A stretch of 64,000 nt of DNA from Flavobacteriales bacterium (GCA_016722445.1 JADKIZ010000004.1:124001-188000), one strand, 5' to 3'. Counted from the first letter of the stretch, positions 19,089-28,658 are shown. Notes: generated by a model from the letters alone, not told the origin. Program-made: numbers and translations.

Positions 19089-19739
19089 ATGGAATCAAAA
19101 CAAAAACTCAGTTTTGAATGTCAGGTCACAATGAACTCGCTCATTCATTGCAATCAAAAAACCTGGTGGTGCGATGCATGCCAAAAACACATACATGATT
19201 TTCGACATACATCGCGTGAAGATTTTAATCAAGTGATCCGCGAAAGTCAAGATGAAGTCTGTGGAATTTACAATAGTGATTCCAACGGCAATATTTTCTT
19301 TCTACAGAAAACAACACCCATTCCTTTTCTCAAAGCAGTAGCGTTGGCCATACTCCTTTGTTTCAGCACAGATTTGTTTTCAATACCTCCATCACAAGAA
19401 GAGCAATTGAAAGCCGTTCGCAATGAGTGGTTGCATAAAGACAAACAAGACGACTCGGTTACGGTAACCATTCGATTAAAATTAAATCGTGAAAGGTTGA
19501 AAAACACCATTGTCAAGGTAAAGGTCAATGACAATCAGAATGCTCAGGAAGTAGAGACAGACCAAAGAGGAAAGCTGCACTTGCGTTTTGCAAAAACAGA
19601 TGTAGTAAAAAGCATCGAAATTCAAATACACGACGCTCAAAGGCCCATTGTCTTCGCAACAGAAGAAGCATTGGAAAAATTATGCACGAAGCCCATCCTC
19701 ATCGATGTGCAATATGGAAATCGCCGGGGAAAATTCTAA
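19089..19739 (+). CDS. Four-cysteine-motif membrane protein with C-terminal regulatory-like domain
   Basis: This 216-residue protein begins MESKQKLSFECQVTMN. The N-terminus has C11, C28-x2-C31 and C58 in the arrangement WWCDACQKHIHDFR then EVCGIYNSD, which suggests a small zinc-ribbon-like domain. A hydrophobic segment follows at about 77-97. The remainder (about 120-216) is beta-rich and resembles carboxypeptidase-regulatory-like repeats (TDQRGKLHLRF). Similar N-termini with the pattern CxxCxK...DF...CGxF occur in many Bacteroidota membrane proteins of unknown role. A second copy of the motif is in the protein at 31482. The gene starts 34 bp after the gyrB terminator and overlaps the next convergent gene by 4 bp. 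Confidence 0.75.
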   Translation: MESKQKLSFECQVTMNSLIHCNQKTWWCDACQKHIHDFRHTSREDFNQVIRESQDEVCGIYNSDSNGNIFFLQKTTPIPFLKAVALAILLCFSTDLFSIPPSQEEQLKAVRNEWLHKDKQDDSVTVTIRLKLNRERLKNTIVKVKVNDNQNAQEVETDQRGKLHLRFAKTDVVKSIEIQIHDAQRPIVFATEEALEKLCTKPILIDVQYGNRRGKF

Positions 19740-20512
19740 CCTTTACTTTGTTCCACAAATTCGCGTCCTGCCGCATCCAATAGTTTCGTGTACTTCTTCA
19801 TTGAACGAAGTACAATAAAGACAACAAATGCAATCAAAAGAGCGATATGCCAGAAAGGGCTAACAACTTCTTTCCATGAAATAAATCCGAAGTGAACGTA
19901 ATTCTTCAACGCATCCACCATGGCAAAAGAAAGGAATATGGCGAAGAAACCATTGTACTCTCTCTTCATCACATTTTTCATAGAGAAGTCAACGCCAGAC
20001 TTTTTCCATTGAAACCATGCCGGCCAAAAAGAAGGAACTCTTGATGACCAATCCAGGTAAGATTGACCGAATTTTTTACGCAAAAAATACTCTTCAGCGA
20101 ACATGATTCTTTCATAATAAAGCCAGAACATCAATGAGCAAACGAGTGTGAACCACCAATTGCCTACATATATGATGATCCCAAGCCACATGAAAAAATT
20201 ACCGAGGTATAATGGATGTCTCACCACTGAATAAATTCCTTTGGTATTCAAAACTTCCGCTACCTGGCCTTCCTTCGTATTGCGGCCACTTGTACCTTTA
20301 GGAGTATATCCAATGGTAATTGCCCGGATCAACTGACCTATGAAGGCGATTCCCAAACAAATCAAAGCCCAGTTGAGATCAAAATGTGGCAGATGTTGAT
20401 CAGCCCCGGAGAATATCACCAGTGCAGCCAAAAAGTAGAGAACAATGGGAAGAAAACTGCGCCAGCGAAATAGCCAGTTTCCGGATTTGTCGAATTCTTC
20501 TATCAATGCCAT
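19736..20512 (-). CDS. Isoprenylcysteine carboxyl methyltransferase (ICMT/PEMT)-family membrane methyltransferase
   Basis: This 258-residue protein has five to six hydrophobic segments and the SAM-binding signature of the ICMT/PEMT family, SVVRHPLYLGNFFMWLG (about 101-117), followed by the E-rich YYERIMFAEEYFLRKKFG. The family includes methyltransferases acting on lipids and prenylated substrates; bacterial members are mostly of unknown substrate. An additional C-terminal membrane segment (about 215-235) is present. The start at 20512 (MALIEEFDKSGNW) is chosen; an in-frame ATG at 20548 also exists. Confidence 0.8.
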   Translation of the reverse strand: MALIEEFDKSGNWLFRWRSFLPIVLYFLAALVIFSGADQHLPHFDLNWALICLGIAFIGQLIRAITIGYTPKGTSGRNTKEGQVAEVLNTKGIYSVVRHPLYLGNFFMWLGIIIYVGNWWFTLVCSLMFWLYYERIMFAEEYFLRKKFGQSYLDWSSRVPSFWPAWFQWKKSGVDFSMKNVMKREYNGFFAIFLSFAMVDALKNYVHFGFISWKEVVSPFWHIALLIAFVVFIVLRSMKKYTKLLDAAGREFVEQSKG

Positions 20513-20639
20513 AATGGCGGCGAAGATGGGGAGGAAGTCGCAATACACAAAACAAGTTTAACCCAGTTGACATGTAATTATTCACTTTTCATTCATCGTT
20601 ATGTATTGTGCAATTTCCGGTATATTGCATCAGTAAGGT

Positions 20640-21981
20640 ATGAAACTCGCACTACTCATATGCCTGCTTTGGGGCGCCTTGAATGGCTTGTCTCAAAACA
20701 CCTTGACCATATCTGGTAAGGTAACCGATATGTCAAATACAGAGGGTATACCCGATTGTTTGGTGCAAGTCAATGGCACCAATATCCGTGTAAAACCAAT
20801 GAAGCAGGAGAATACACTTTGCCATGCAAATCATGCACAGATACCACCTCAATCACCTTCACAAGGATGAATTATTTTGATGAAGTAAGGACATTGTCAT
20901 CCGCTAAAAAAAGGGATCAGCTATACTATCTCAATGTTCAAATGCAATTCACTTCATACATCCTGAATGAAGTGAACATTTCCAACAGACCGGATACCGT
21001 TTGGGGTGATGAAAAACTGAATGTGGCCGATTTTGCTTTCATCAAAAGTGATTTATTGCTTTTGACCTATGACCATGAATTGCGTTGGAAAAAACAACAG
21101 GAAAGTCATACAACCCTTTTCGAAGATTGCCAACTGATCCTGCTCGATAGCAACGACAAAGAAATCACCAGATGTGTGGTGCCGGATATTGCCATTCGAT
21201 TCTACACCAAATACCTCGGAGAAGTGTTTCTGCAATGCCGCAATGCATTGTATTATGTTTGGTTTGATGGTGAAAAAATCTTCCTTGAAGAATTGCCCTA
21301 CGAACAATTTCGGGAAAACTATGAACCTGTGATTGACACCTCAGCCCAGTTCAATTATCTATCGAATTACTCCGAGAGTTTTCCTGAATTCTACTACATG
21401 AGAAATACCAAAGGCGATACTGCATTGTATCGCTTCAGAAGAATCATCGATGAACAAATGATGGAGATTTTTCGGAGTGAATACAAATATCTCGATCCAA
21501 GAGACAAATTAGAAGCTTTCAGATATGAACTCAAAACGGGTATTGACAAAGAAATTGTAGGTGGATATATGTCCGGCTTCGCGAAATCGATCTATTACCA
21601 TCCACTCAATGTGCCGATGTTTCTAAATGATGATACGCTCACCATGTTCGATCATCATCACAATAGAATTGTGAGATTCAATGCCATTGGACAAGCCATT
21701 GACAGCGCAGAAATACGATATCATCTCATGAAAAACCCTATAAATGGGGTGAGAGGATTATTAGAGATCAAACCACAAGAAAGTTCTATACTTATTTTCA
21801 AACCAGCGGACTTACTGATGTGATATCCATCAATACCTCTAATGGTGCAACAGGAAAAGCCACAAGACTTACCCATCCATATGTGGAAAAAATACGCATG
21901 AGAAACGGCTGGATTTACTACGTCTATCGCCCTTTTGAGAGTTTACAAACCAGATATCTCTATCGCGAAAGGATAGGATGA
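20640..21981 (+). CDS. Exported protein with carboxypeptidase-regulatory-like domain, two frameshifts
   Basis: The start MKLALLICLLWGALNGLSQ is a signal peptide. It is followed by ISGKVTDMSNTEGIPDCLVQVNG, a carboxypeptidase D regulatory-like (CarboxypepD_reg) domain. The frame breaks at the A-run 20792-20795: one missing A would continue as RVKTNEAGEYTLPCKSC in the next frame. A second break at about 21746-21749 (a G-run) moves the ending into a third frame, reading FYTYFQTSGLTDVIS to a stop at 21979-21981. Reconstructed length is about 447 residues. The large middle part (residues 100-400) has no domain I recognise; it may be a propeller-like or surface-anchored domain. Function unknown. Confidence 0.72.
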
Positions 21982-22053
21982 GGACAAGACATCTGTCATG
22001 TTTTCTTCCTTTCAATATAGTTTGACGTAATTTCGTGACTCAAACTTAACCAT

Positions 22054-23532
22054 ATGAAACAGTATTATTTTCTGGTTGTCCTGACCATTTTTTCAATTCA
22101 AAACAGTTCTGCGCAGAATGAAGGTTCTGCATTTACACTCACAGGCATGGGAGTTTCCACTCCTTTCGCAACAGACTATCAGGCGCTGGGAATCAATCCT
22201 GCCAATCTTGATCTGCTACCACGATATGAAGATAAAATGGTCACCATGGGTTTGGCCGAATTTGGTTTTTCATTTTACTCCGAGGTTCTTACCAAACCGG
22301 AATTGAAACAAAATTTGTTTCAGGAAGACATTAAGGATTTTAATAAAGAACAACAAAAGGCTTATGCAATAGAGTTTGCAAACTCAGACAATGCAATGGA
22401 CTTCGACATCATGACTTTCGGACTTTCCATTCGCACTAACAAACTCGGTACGTTTGCCTTTAGTTCAAGAGATCGGGTGAATTTCTATTCAAAATTCGGC
22501 CAACAGGTTTCCGACATCATGTGGCTCGGTTATCAAGCTGATTATTTCGATTCACTTGTTGTCGATCTAGGTAACGGGAATTTAGATACCATTCCGAATA
22601 CCGACGACATCGATCAAGCGACTTTAGATAAAGTGCAACAAGGAATTACCTCTCTGCAGAATGCACAAAATCTGTCTCAAATTCTTCAGGGAACCAAATT
22701 GGGATTTAGCTGGTTTCGCGAATTCAATTTGGGCTGGGGTAAAAAACTTTTGTCAACTGAAAATCTCGAGGTTCACGGTGGTCTTGGCGTAAAATTCATT
22801 GTCGGTCAAGGAATGTTGGAGTTGAATGCCGAAAATGGTCAGGCCACTGCTTTCAGCGCATTGTCTCCTGTTTTTCAAGTTGAATATGGCAGCATTGCCG
22901 AAGAAAATCCTTCTGCTTATGATTCAACAGCAGGAAATTTGAAACCGGTAGGTTATGGTTATGGTATTGATTTGGGTGGTACCATCGTTTACAAAGAAAA
23001 CTTCCTTTTCAATGTTGCATTGAATGATATTGGAAAAATTACTTGGGACGGAAACCTCTACAAACTGAAAGATGTAGCCATCACGAACTTCAAAAGTCCT
23101 GGTTTGGAAAGTGTGGATATTCTTAGTCAATTGGACGCCCTCAATGGCGGTGATGGATTGCTCGAATGGCAAGGTGAAACAAAACGTGTTACTAGTCTTC
23201 CTTCAACCATCAGAATTGGTGCTGGATATGACAATAGAAAATCAATACGTGTAGGAGCCGATGTCATCATGCCGATGTCAGAAGAATTGGGCAACATCCA
23301 AAATGCAGCGATTTCTGTGGGTGGAGAGTTTTCTCCAATGCCTTGGGTGCACTTACAAGCGGGATTCACCCAAGGAGGTAACTACGGTATGAAAATACCT
23401 GTTGGTGTCTACTTTACCATTGGCGCTGGTACATACGAAATTGGAATTGCATCGCGGGATTTTGTAACATTCTTCCGCGATAACGATCCTACTATTTCGA
23501 TGACAACTGGTTTCCTTAGATTCCGTTTCTAA
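22054..23532 (+). CDS. DUF5723-type outer-membrane protein
   Basis: This 492-residue protein has a signal peptide (1-20, ending SSAQN). It has a FadL/PorV-like look: an early YQALGINPANL motif (about 43-53), many short beta-strands, and a last strand ending TTGFLRFRF with a terminal phenylalanine typical of outer-membrane barrels. I assign it to the DUF5723 family on this overall pattern. These proteins are Bacteroidota-specific and of unknown function. No operon partners are evident; the next gene starts 90 bp downstream. Confidence 0.75.
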   Translation: MKQYYFLVVLTIFSIQNSSAQNEGSAFTLTGMGVSTPFATDYQALGINPANLDLLPRYEDKMVTMGLAEFGFSFYSEVLTKPELKQNLFQEDIKDFNKEQQKAYAIEFANSDNAMDFDIMTFGLSIRTNKLGTFAFSSRDRVNFYSKFGQQVSDIMWLGYQADYFDSLVVDLGNGNLDTIPNTDDIDQATLDKVQQGITSLQNAQNLSQILQGTKLGFSWFREFNLGWGKKLLSTENLEVHGGLGVKFIVGQGMLELNAENGQATAFSALSPVFQVEYGSIAEENPSAYDSTAGNLKPVGYGYGIDLGGTIVYKENFLFNVALNDIGKITWDGNLYKLKDVAITNFKSPGLESVDILSQLDALNGGDGLLEWQGETKRVTSLPSTIRIGAGYDNRKSIRVGADVIMPMSEELGNIQNAAISVGGEFSPMPWVHLQAGFTQGGNYGMKIPVGVYFTIGAGTYEIGIASRDFVTFFRDNDPTISMTTGFLRFRF

Positions 23533-23622
23533 TTTTCTACAAGGGTACATTAACAGTTTTTACCGAATAGGTTCATACCAATTCAAAGAAGAAATCGTTT
23601 CTTCGGGGTAAACTTTGCACCC

Positions 23623-23856
23623 ATGAACATCAGGAACATTTTTGCGTATCTGCTTTCCACCATCGTTATCCTCATCGCTTTGATGTCGCTCCTTGCGATT
23701 TGGGATATCATTCAATGGGAATATGTACAAGCATATTTCGGAAAAACGGTGAGATCACTTATTGTTATCTCCATCAGTGCCGTAGTGATTTATTTGATTC
23801 AATCACTGCTTTTCAAAAAAGAAGCTGAAGTAAAAACTGAACAAAAAAGTGTGTAA
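23623..23856 (+). CDS. Small two-helix membrane protein
   Basis: This 77-residue protein has two hydrophobic segments (about 6-26 and 43-63) separated by a short loop, and a charged tail (KKEAEVKTEQKSV). It has no domain I recognise. It lies 25 bp upstream of msrA on the same strand, so the two may be co-transcribed. The coding call rests on the membrane-protein composition and position. Confidence 0.6.
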   Translation: MNIRNIFAYLLSTIVILIALMSLLAIWDIIQWEYVQAYFGKTVRSLIVISISAVVIYLIQSLLFKKEAEVKTEQKSV

Positions 23857-23881
23857 AGTGGTTTCCACTCAAACTACCGTT

Positions 23882-24547
23882 ATGCTAAAAAAACTCTTCT
23901 CCGCATTCATTTGTGTCATATCGCTTTTAGCTTGCGGCCGCAATGAACCACGTCACATCTCTAAATTCGAATTCAGCAAAATGATCGAGGAAGAAAATCC
24001 AACCACAAACGACAGTGTAGAAGTCGCCACATTTGGCGCCGGATGTTTCTGGTGCGTTGAAGCAATTTATCAGAATGTAAACGGCGTGATCAAAGTCCAA
24101 AGCGGATATAGTGGCGGAACAATCAAAAACCCATCCTACAAAGAAGTTTGCAATGGCACCACAGGTCATGCCGAGGTTTGCCAAATCACCTTTGACCCGA
24201 GGGTAGTTTCATTTGCTCAATTGCTCGAAGTCTTTTTTGGCACTCATGACCCAACGACTTTAAACAGACAAGGCGCTGATGTCGGTACACAATACCGATC
24301 TGCAGTCTTTTATCACAATGCAATACAAAAGGAACTTGCAGAACTTGCGATCAAAGCTGGAAACGAAAGTGGCAACTGGCCAGATCCAATTGTAACCGAA
24401 GTGAGTGCGTTTGGTACTTTCTATCCCGCAGAAGACTATCACGATGATTATTTCAATCTGCACGGAGAACAACCATATTGTCAGATGGTTATTGCTCCTA
24501 AAGTGGACAAATTCAAAAAGAAATTTTCGGAGTATATGAAGAAGTAA
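23882..24547 (+). CDS. msrA: Peptide-methionine (S)-S-oxide reductase, lipoprotein form
   Basis: This 221-residue protein reduces methionine S-sulfoxide in damaged proteins. The catalytic motif GAGCFWCVEA has the nucleophile at C55. The motifs GYSGG, GHAEVCQITFDP and DVGTQYRS are present. It begins with a lipoprotein signal (MLKKLFSAFICVISLLACGR, lipobox cysteine C18), so it probably works outside the cytoplasm, anchored to a membrane. There is no fused MsrB domain. The start at ATG 23882 was chosen because it gives the signal peptide. Confidence 0.95.
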   Translation: MLKKLFSAFICVISLLACGRNEPRHISKFEFSKMIEEENPTTNDSVEVATFGAGCFWCVEAIYQNVNGVIKVQSGYSGGTIKNPSYKEVCNGTTGHAEVCQITFDPRVVSFAQLLEVFFGTHDPTTLNRQGADVGTQYRSAVFYHNAIQKELAELAIKAGNESGNWPDPIVTEVSAFGTFYPAEDYHDDYFNLHGEQPYCQMVIAPKVDKFKKKFSEYMKK

Positions 24548-24550
24548 ACT

Positions 24551-25261
24551 TTACTTCACGGGCCTGTCTGGCCGAATGATCACTTCACTAATCACTGTGT
24601 TTTCTGGAGCTTCAATGCAATGCTGAATTTGCAGTGCAACCGCATAAGGATCCATGGCGGTGGCAAAATACTGTTTGTAGTCTGCAAGCATTTTCTCATC
24701 CGTAGTGGTATCAATAAAACCTGTGTTCACAGCCCCAGGACTAATCATGGTTACTTTGACCTTGCCCGCTAGTTCAAGGCGAATTCCATCACAAATAGCT
24801 TTCACCGCGTGTTTTGTCGCTGCATACATCACCGAATTCGGAAAAACCTGATGCGAAGCCACACTTCCTACATTGATGATCGAACCATGAACATCTATCA
24901 GATTGGGTAGAAATACATGAATCACGTTCATCACACCTTTCACGTTGATGTCCACCATACGATGCCAATGATCGATCGGTCCATCTTCAATTCTTTCGAA
25001 ATAGCCCATTCCAGCGTTGTTCACCACCACATCTGGCAGAAAATCATTGGCGTCTAGCTCCTTCCGGATGCTTTGAAGCCGCTCATAGTCGGTCACATCA
25101 CATGGGTAAATTTTAATCAACTGAGGAAAATCAGCCTTCAATTTTTCCAATTGTTCGGCACTCCTCGCGATACATATCAGACTGTATCCTTTTGCCGCTA
25201 ACAGCCTCGCAGTCTGATAACCAATCCCCTGCGAGGCACCTGTGATGAGAACTTTTTTCAT
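24551..25261 (-). CDS. Short-chain dehydrogenase/reductase (YdfG-like)
   Basis: This 236-residue cytoplasmic oxidoreductase has the classical SDR layout: the nucleotide-binding motif TGASQGIG (7-14), NNAGMG (about 85-90), and the catalytic serine region INVGSVASH with YxxxK as YAATK (about 151-155), then PGAVNT. The sequence resembles YdfG-type 3-hydroxy-acid dehydrogenases that use NADP, but the substrate cannot be assigned. It is convergent with msrA, 3 bp apart. Confidence 0.88.
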   Translation of the reverse strand: MKKVLITGASQGIGYQTARLLAAKGYSLICIARSAEQLEKLKADFPQLIKIYPCDVTDYERLQSIRKELDANDFLPDVVVNNAGMGYFERIEDGPIDHWHRMVDINVKGVMNVIHVFLPNLIDVHGSIINVGSVASHQVFPNSVMYAATKHAVKAICDGIRLELAGKVKVTMISPGAVNTGFIDTTTDEKMLADYKQYFATAMDPYAVALQIQHCIEAPENTVISEVIIRPDRPVK

Positions 25262-25411
25262 GATTTGAATACAAGAATGGACAAATCTGGGGCAGAATCC
25301 TATTCAAAATGAACTAAATTCGCATTCGCTTTTTTGAAAGTGTACACATTACACTTCGAACAAATTGAAAAACAAACTGTTAGAATAAGTAATTGTTTTA
25401 AGATTCTGTGC

Positions 25412-25741
25412 ATGACAAACACAACATGTTCATTGGTTGAAGGAGAAAGCGTCATTTTTGAGGAAGGTGCTAGCCACTTTCACAATTACATCGCAGTTGG
25501 TGGTCAATTGAGACTCACCAACAGGAGAATCATATTCAAAAGCCTAACTACATTTCATTACCAACATGAGTTGGTCATTTGGTTAGATCAGGTAAGTAAC
25601 GTCGAATTTTTCATGAATATGTTCATGAACCCGAATGGATTAGCCTTGATGATGAAAGATGGTCAAATCGAAAACTTCATTGTTGACGATAGAAAAACTT
25701 GGCGCGAACGCATTCTGCGAGTTGTTACGCAAGCTGCATAA
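25412..25741 (+). CDS. GRAM-domain protein
   Basis: This 109-residue protein consists of a GRAM/PH-like beta domain with the typical block EGESVIFEEGASHF, GGQLRLTNRRIIFKS and a following hydrophobic strand. GRAM domains bind membranes or lipids in eukaryotes; the bacterial stand-alone versions are uncharacterised. The start at ATG 25412 is chosen; the frame is open upstream to a TTG at 25334, but without homologous content. The 201 bp between it and mvaB contain only a 62-codon open frame on the minus strand (25742-25930) that I cannot support as a gene. Confidence 0.75.
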   Translation: MTNTTCSLVEGESVIFEEGASHFHNYIAVGGQLRLTNRRIIFKSLTTFHYQHELVIWLDQVSNVEFFMNMFMNPNGLALMMKDGQIENFIVDDRKTWRERILRVVTQAA

Positions 25742-25942
25742 TCAATCCGAAACTATTCTTGAAACCTTCTTCAGAGGTGAGGCGTAGAAGACGTCCCAAC
25801 CTGAACTAAATTCCCTATGAAGAAGAAACCTTCGTTTAATATCCGCAGATGCAAAATCCGCATCAACATCCGGAAATTTGAAAATATTGAACTCAACAAA
25901 AAAAGATGGGGTTTCGAAAATTTTCACCACTGCCTCAATTGA

Positions 25943-26809
25943 TCAGTGTGTAGGAAAAATTTCACCAGCCATTTCTAACGCTTTATCAAGAACATCCAGC
26001 TGCACACCGCTCTGAATGCCGTTTTCCTGAAAATAAGCAATCATTTGCTCTGTTGGCATATTGCCCGTTAACTCATCTGCAGCCATAGGGCAGCCTCCAA
26101 ATCCTTTGATAGCACCGTCGAATCTTCTGCATCCCGCATTCCAGGCGGCAGCTACCTTGAGTTTACTTTCATGGGGTAAAGTGTGCAGATGCGCACCAAA
26201 CTCTACCTCCGGCAAAGCGGGCACCAATGCTTCGAAGAGTTGGGTGATCAATTCAGGTGTTGCGTGTCCGATGGTGTCGCTTAATGCAATCACTTTTACT
26301 CCAAATTCTTTGAAAATTCGTTCACTCCAGTTGATGGCGATTTCTGGACTCCATGCATCACCATATGGATTACCAAAACCCATGGAGAGATAGATGACCA
26401 ATTCCTTTTTGTTTTGCTGAACAAGTCGATTGATTTCATCAACGCGCACCAGTGATTCTTCCAGCGTCGCATTGGTATTTCGCATTTGAAAAGTCTCTGA
26501 TATCGAAAAAGGATAGCCGAGATAATGAATTTCATCAAAAGCGCATGCGGATTCCGCACCACGGGTATTTGCAACGATGGCAAGTAATCGCGATGTCGCC
26601 CCATTGAGATTAAGTTTGCTAAGCACTTCGGCGGTATCCTTCATCTGAGGTACGGCTTTCTCTGAAACGAAAGATCCAAAGTCTATCGTATCAAATCCAG
26701 CCTTCAGCAATAGATTGATATACCTAATTTTGTCTTCTGTTGGTATCCATGTCTTAATACCCTGCATCGCATCACGCGGACATTCGATGATCCTGACTTT
26801 TCCCTGCAT
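25943..26809 (-). CDS. mvaB: Hydroxymethylglutaryl-CoA lyase
   Basis: This 288-residue enzyme of the DRE-TIM metallolyase superfamily cleaves HMG-CoA to acetyl-CoA and acetoacetate in leucine degradation and ketone metabolism. It begins MQGKVRIIECPRDAMQG (the R-D of the metal site). It has TIDFGSFVS, SDTIGHATPE, AHLHT, and the flexible catalytic loop motif GFGGCPMAADELTGN with the active-site cysteine near residue 240. Length matches the bacterial family. The leucine-degradation partners are not in this window. The start is 5 bp inside a near-leaderless promoter arrangement (see 26814-26821). Confidence 0.93.
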   Translation of the reverse strand: MQGKVRIIECPRDAMQGIKTWIPTEDKIRYINLLLKAGFDTIDFGSFVSEKAVPQMKDTAEVLSKLNLNGATSRLLAIVANTRGAESACAFDEIHYLGYPFSISETFQMRNTNATLEESLVRVDEINRLVQQNKKELVIYLSMGFGNPYGDAWSPEIAINWSERIFKEFGVKVIALSDTIGHATPELITQLFEALVPALPEVEFGAHLHTLPHESKLKVAAAWNAGCRRFDGAIKGFGGCPMAADELTGNMPTEQMIAYFQENGIQSGVQLDVLDKALEMAGEIFPTH

Positions 26810-26813
26810 TGCG

Positions 26814-26821
26814 CAAAATTA
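26814..26821 (-). promoter_or_regulatory. Candidate -7 box for mvaB, near-leaderless
   Basis: Read on the minus strand the sequence is TAATTTTG, an exact TAnnTTTG match. It ends 4 bp before the mvaB ATG (26807-26809), so transcription would start at or next to the start codon. Confidence 0.42.
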
Positions 26822-27040
26822 CTCTGTGTGGCAAATTGAGCCGCTTTAAAAATTCTTTCACTTCGAAAAGAATTTACAGGCTATAAAACCACAACTGATT
26901 TATTAGACACTCATTTCAATGAAGCGATACCAGCGACAAACTAGAGTTCATCCATTCCATATCGACGCCACCTTTATTCTCCATTTTCACAACGCTGAAT
27001 CAAAATGAGACTTCACGTCAAGAAAACTTCCCGCGGTCAT

Positions 27041-27048
27041 TAGTTTTG
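27041..27048 (+). promoter_or_regulatory. Candidate -7 box for tsaE
   Basis: TAGTTTTG matches TAnnTTTG exactly and ends 9 bp before the tsaE ATG at 27058. With the usual 5-7 bp spacing the leader would be only a few bases. It faces away from the mvaB box across a 248-bp intergenic region. Confidence 0.42.
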
Positions 27049-27057
27049 CGATATAAA

Positions 27058-27477
27058 ATGGGAAACAGGGCATTGATAGAATACCGATCGGAAAACACCT
27101 CAGACCTGATCAAAATCGCGGATGCTTTTTTTGATGAATATGCTGTGCCCGGTATCTTTATGGTTTATGGCGAAATGGGCGCAGGGAAAACCACATTCAT
27201 TTCAGCACTATGCAGAAAATTGGGTTTTGAATTTCAGGGTAGTCCGACATTTTCCCTGGTGAATGAATATAGATCCGGCAAAAATGTCGTCTATCACTTT
27301 GACTTATACAGGATCAACAATACAGAAGAATTGGCCGAATTTGGGTTTGAAGAATACCTCGATGATTCGAATTGGGTTTTTATCGAATGGCCGGAAATAG
27401 CCAAACCGTATCTGACTGGACAGACAAATAGCATCACCATCGAAGATCGAGGTGATTACAGATCAATACAATTTTGA
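27058..27477 (+). CDS. tsaE: tRNA threonylcarbamoyladenosine biosynthesis ATPase TsaE
   Basis: This 139-residue P-loop ATPase of the t6A37 tRNA-modification pathway works with TsaB, TsaC and TsaD. The Walker A motif is GEMGAGKTTF (38-47), and SPTFSLVNEY and YHFDLYR are the family-diagnostic blocks, followed by VFIEWPE. The start at ATG 27058 is preferred to a TTG at 27046. It ends 4 bp from the convergent small gene at 27482. Confidence 0.95.
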   Translation: MGNRALIEYRSENTSDLIKIADAFFDEYAVPGIFMVYGEMGAGKTTFISALCRKLGFEFQGSPTFSLVNEYRSGKNVVYHFDLYRINNTEELAEFGFEEYLDDSNWVFIEWPEIAKPYLTGQTNSITIEDRGDYRSIQF

Positions 27478-27481
27478 ATTA

Positions 27482-27775
27482 TCAGTGGTGAGCAGGAGCA
27501 TGCTCTTCTGTAGCATGTTCTGTGGCAGCAGGAGCTGGTGCACCAGTGGTATCTGCAGCTACGGGCATGGTGTGTTCTTCATGACCGTGTGCAGCAGGAG
27601 CTTCGTGTTTTTCAACTTTCTTCTGCATACCAAAATCAGATTTCAGTGCTTCCGGAGCCGCTTCCATTCCATGATTCAGCTTGGTGAACAGAAGTGAAAC
27701 AGCAATCGTAGCAGGGATAATGATCCAAAGAATGGTTCTCTCTTTAGTGGTATGCGAAGCGTCGTGATTAGCCAT
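27482..27775 (-). CDS. Small membrane-anchored protein with His-rich tail
   Basis: This 97-residue protein has one hydrophobic segment (about 15-31, ILWIIIPATIAVSLLF). The tail is rich in His, Glu, Ala and Pro and contains GHEEHTMP and EHATEEHAPAHH; about one residue in seven of the last 40 is histidine. This composition suggests metal binding or a disordered periplasmic tail, but no domain is recognised. It is convergent with tsaE and divergent from the PAP2 gene. Confidence 0.62.
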   Translation of the reverse strand: MANHDASHTTKERTILWIIIPATIAVSLLFTKLNHGMEAAPEALKSDFGMQKKVEKHEAPAAHGHEEHTMPVAADTTGAPAPAATEHATEEHAPAHH

Positions 27776-27836
27776 GTGAATTGGTTGTGATTAAATTTTG
27801 CGGGTCAAAAATAACAGAAGCAGGGAAATTTCCTAA

Positions 27837-28658
27837 ATGAGTTTACTCACGTTATCAAGATTCACTGGAAATGACCCACACTATATTTACCCTGTGACAA
27901 TTTTTCGGTCATCCATAATATGGTGGTCCATCCTGATCGTGGTGGTCTGGTTGATGCCCGTGGCATTCACCACCGTTGATTCGGGGTCGAAACTGGCAGT
28001 GGCAGCCTGGTTTATTTCGGCAACTGGCGGCAAATACGGCACATTGGGGTTAGTGGTTCTGGCATGTCTGTTCTATACACGGTTGGTAGAAGATCCATCT
28101 CAAAAAATCAAAACCTTCGTTCGGTCGCTTGCGACACTTCTCCTCACCTTGGGATTGTTCGCATGGATCAATGAGCACCTTATCAAAGAAGAACTGAAAA
28201 TTCATCGGCCAAGTCATCATTACGTCTTGAGTCAGCTTTCACCGGGTTTTGATGAAAACTACTTCTACACCTTCGAAAGCAGCCGGCGCAAAGAAATCAT
28301 GGATTCAATCGTCCATGTGAATCTTCATCAACTTAACGGCATAGATCCTATTGTACTTGACCATTGGATAGATGAATCCGGATATTCATTCCCTTCGGGA
28401 CACTCGTTCAATTCATTTCTGGTTGCCGCTATTTTGGCTTTCAGCATGAAATACTCCAGAAGTCGCACTGCAAGAAGATTTTACCTCGCGCCATACTTCT
28501 GGGCGGTTCTGGTGGCAACATCACGGGTGACCATTGGTGCTCACTCTCCCCTCGATGTTTCCTTTGGTGCTGCAACAGGATTGTTGATTGGCAATCTCTT
28601 GCTTTTTTTCGAACCATCGCGAAACATCATCATGCACCGACAATACGATGCTTCCTGA
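27837..28658 (+). CDS. PAP2-family membrane phosphatase
   Basis: This 273-residue protein has about six membrane segments. It carries the PAP2 tripartite motif: KEELKIHRPS (about 117-126), SFPSGHSFNS (about 182-191) and SRVTIGAHSPLD (about 229-240). These residues form the phosphatase active site facing the outer side of the membrane. The family dephosphorylates undecaprenyl pyrophosphate, phosphatidate or similar lipids; the substrate here is not determined by sequence. It is convergent with the lipoprotein gene at 28664, 5 bp apart. Confidence 0.88.
   Translation: MSLLTLSRFTGNDPHYIYPVTIFRSSIIWWSILIVVVWLMPVAFTTVDSGSKLAVAAWFISATGGKYGTLGLVVLACLFYTRLVEDPSQKIKTFVRSLATLLLTLGLFAWINEHLIKEELKIHRPSHHYVLSQLSPGFDENYFYTFESSRRKEIMDSIVHVNLHQLNGIDPIVLDHWIDESGYSFPSGHSFNSFLVAAILAFSMKYSRSRTARRFYLAPYFWAVLVATSRVTIGAHSPLDVSFGAATGLLIGNLLLFFEPSRNIIMHRQYDAS

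Noticed and set aside
25742..25930. 62-codon open frame on the minus strand between the GRAM gene and mvaB
   Set aside because: It has a GTG start, no recognised motif, no membrane segment and no conserved-looking context; not enough to call.
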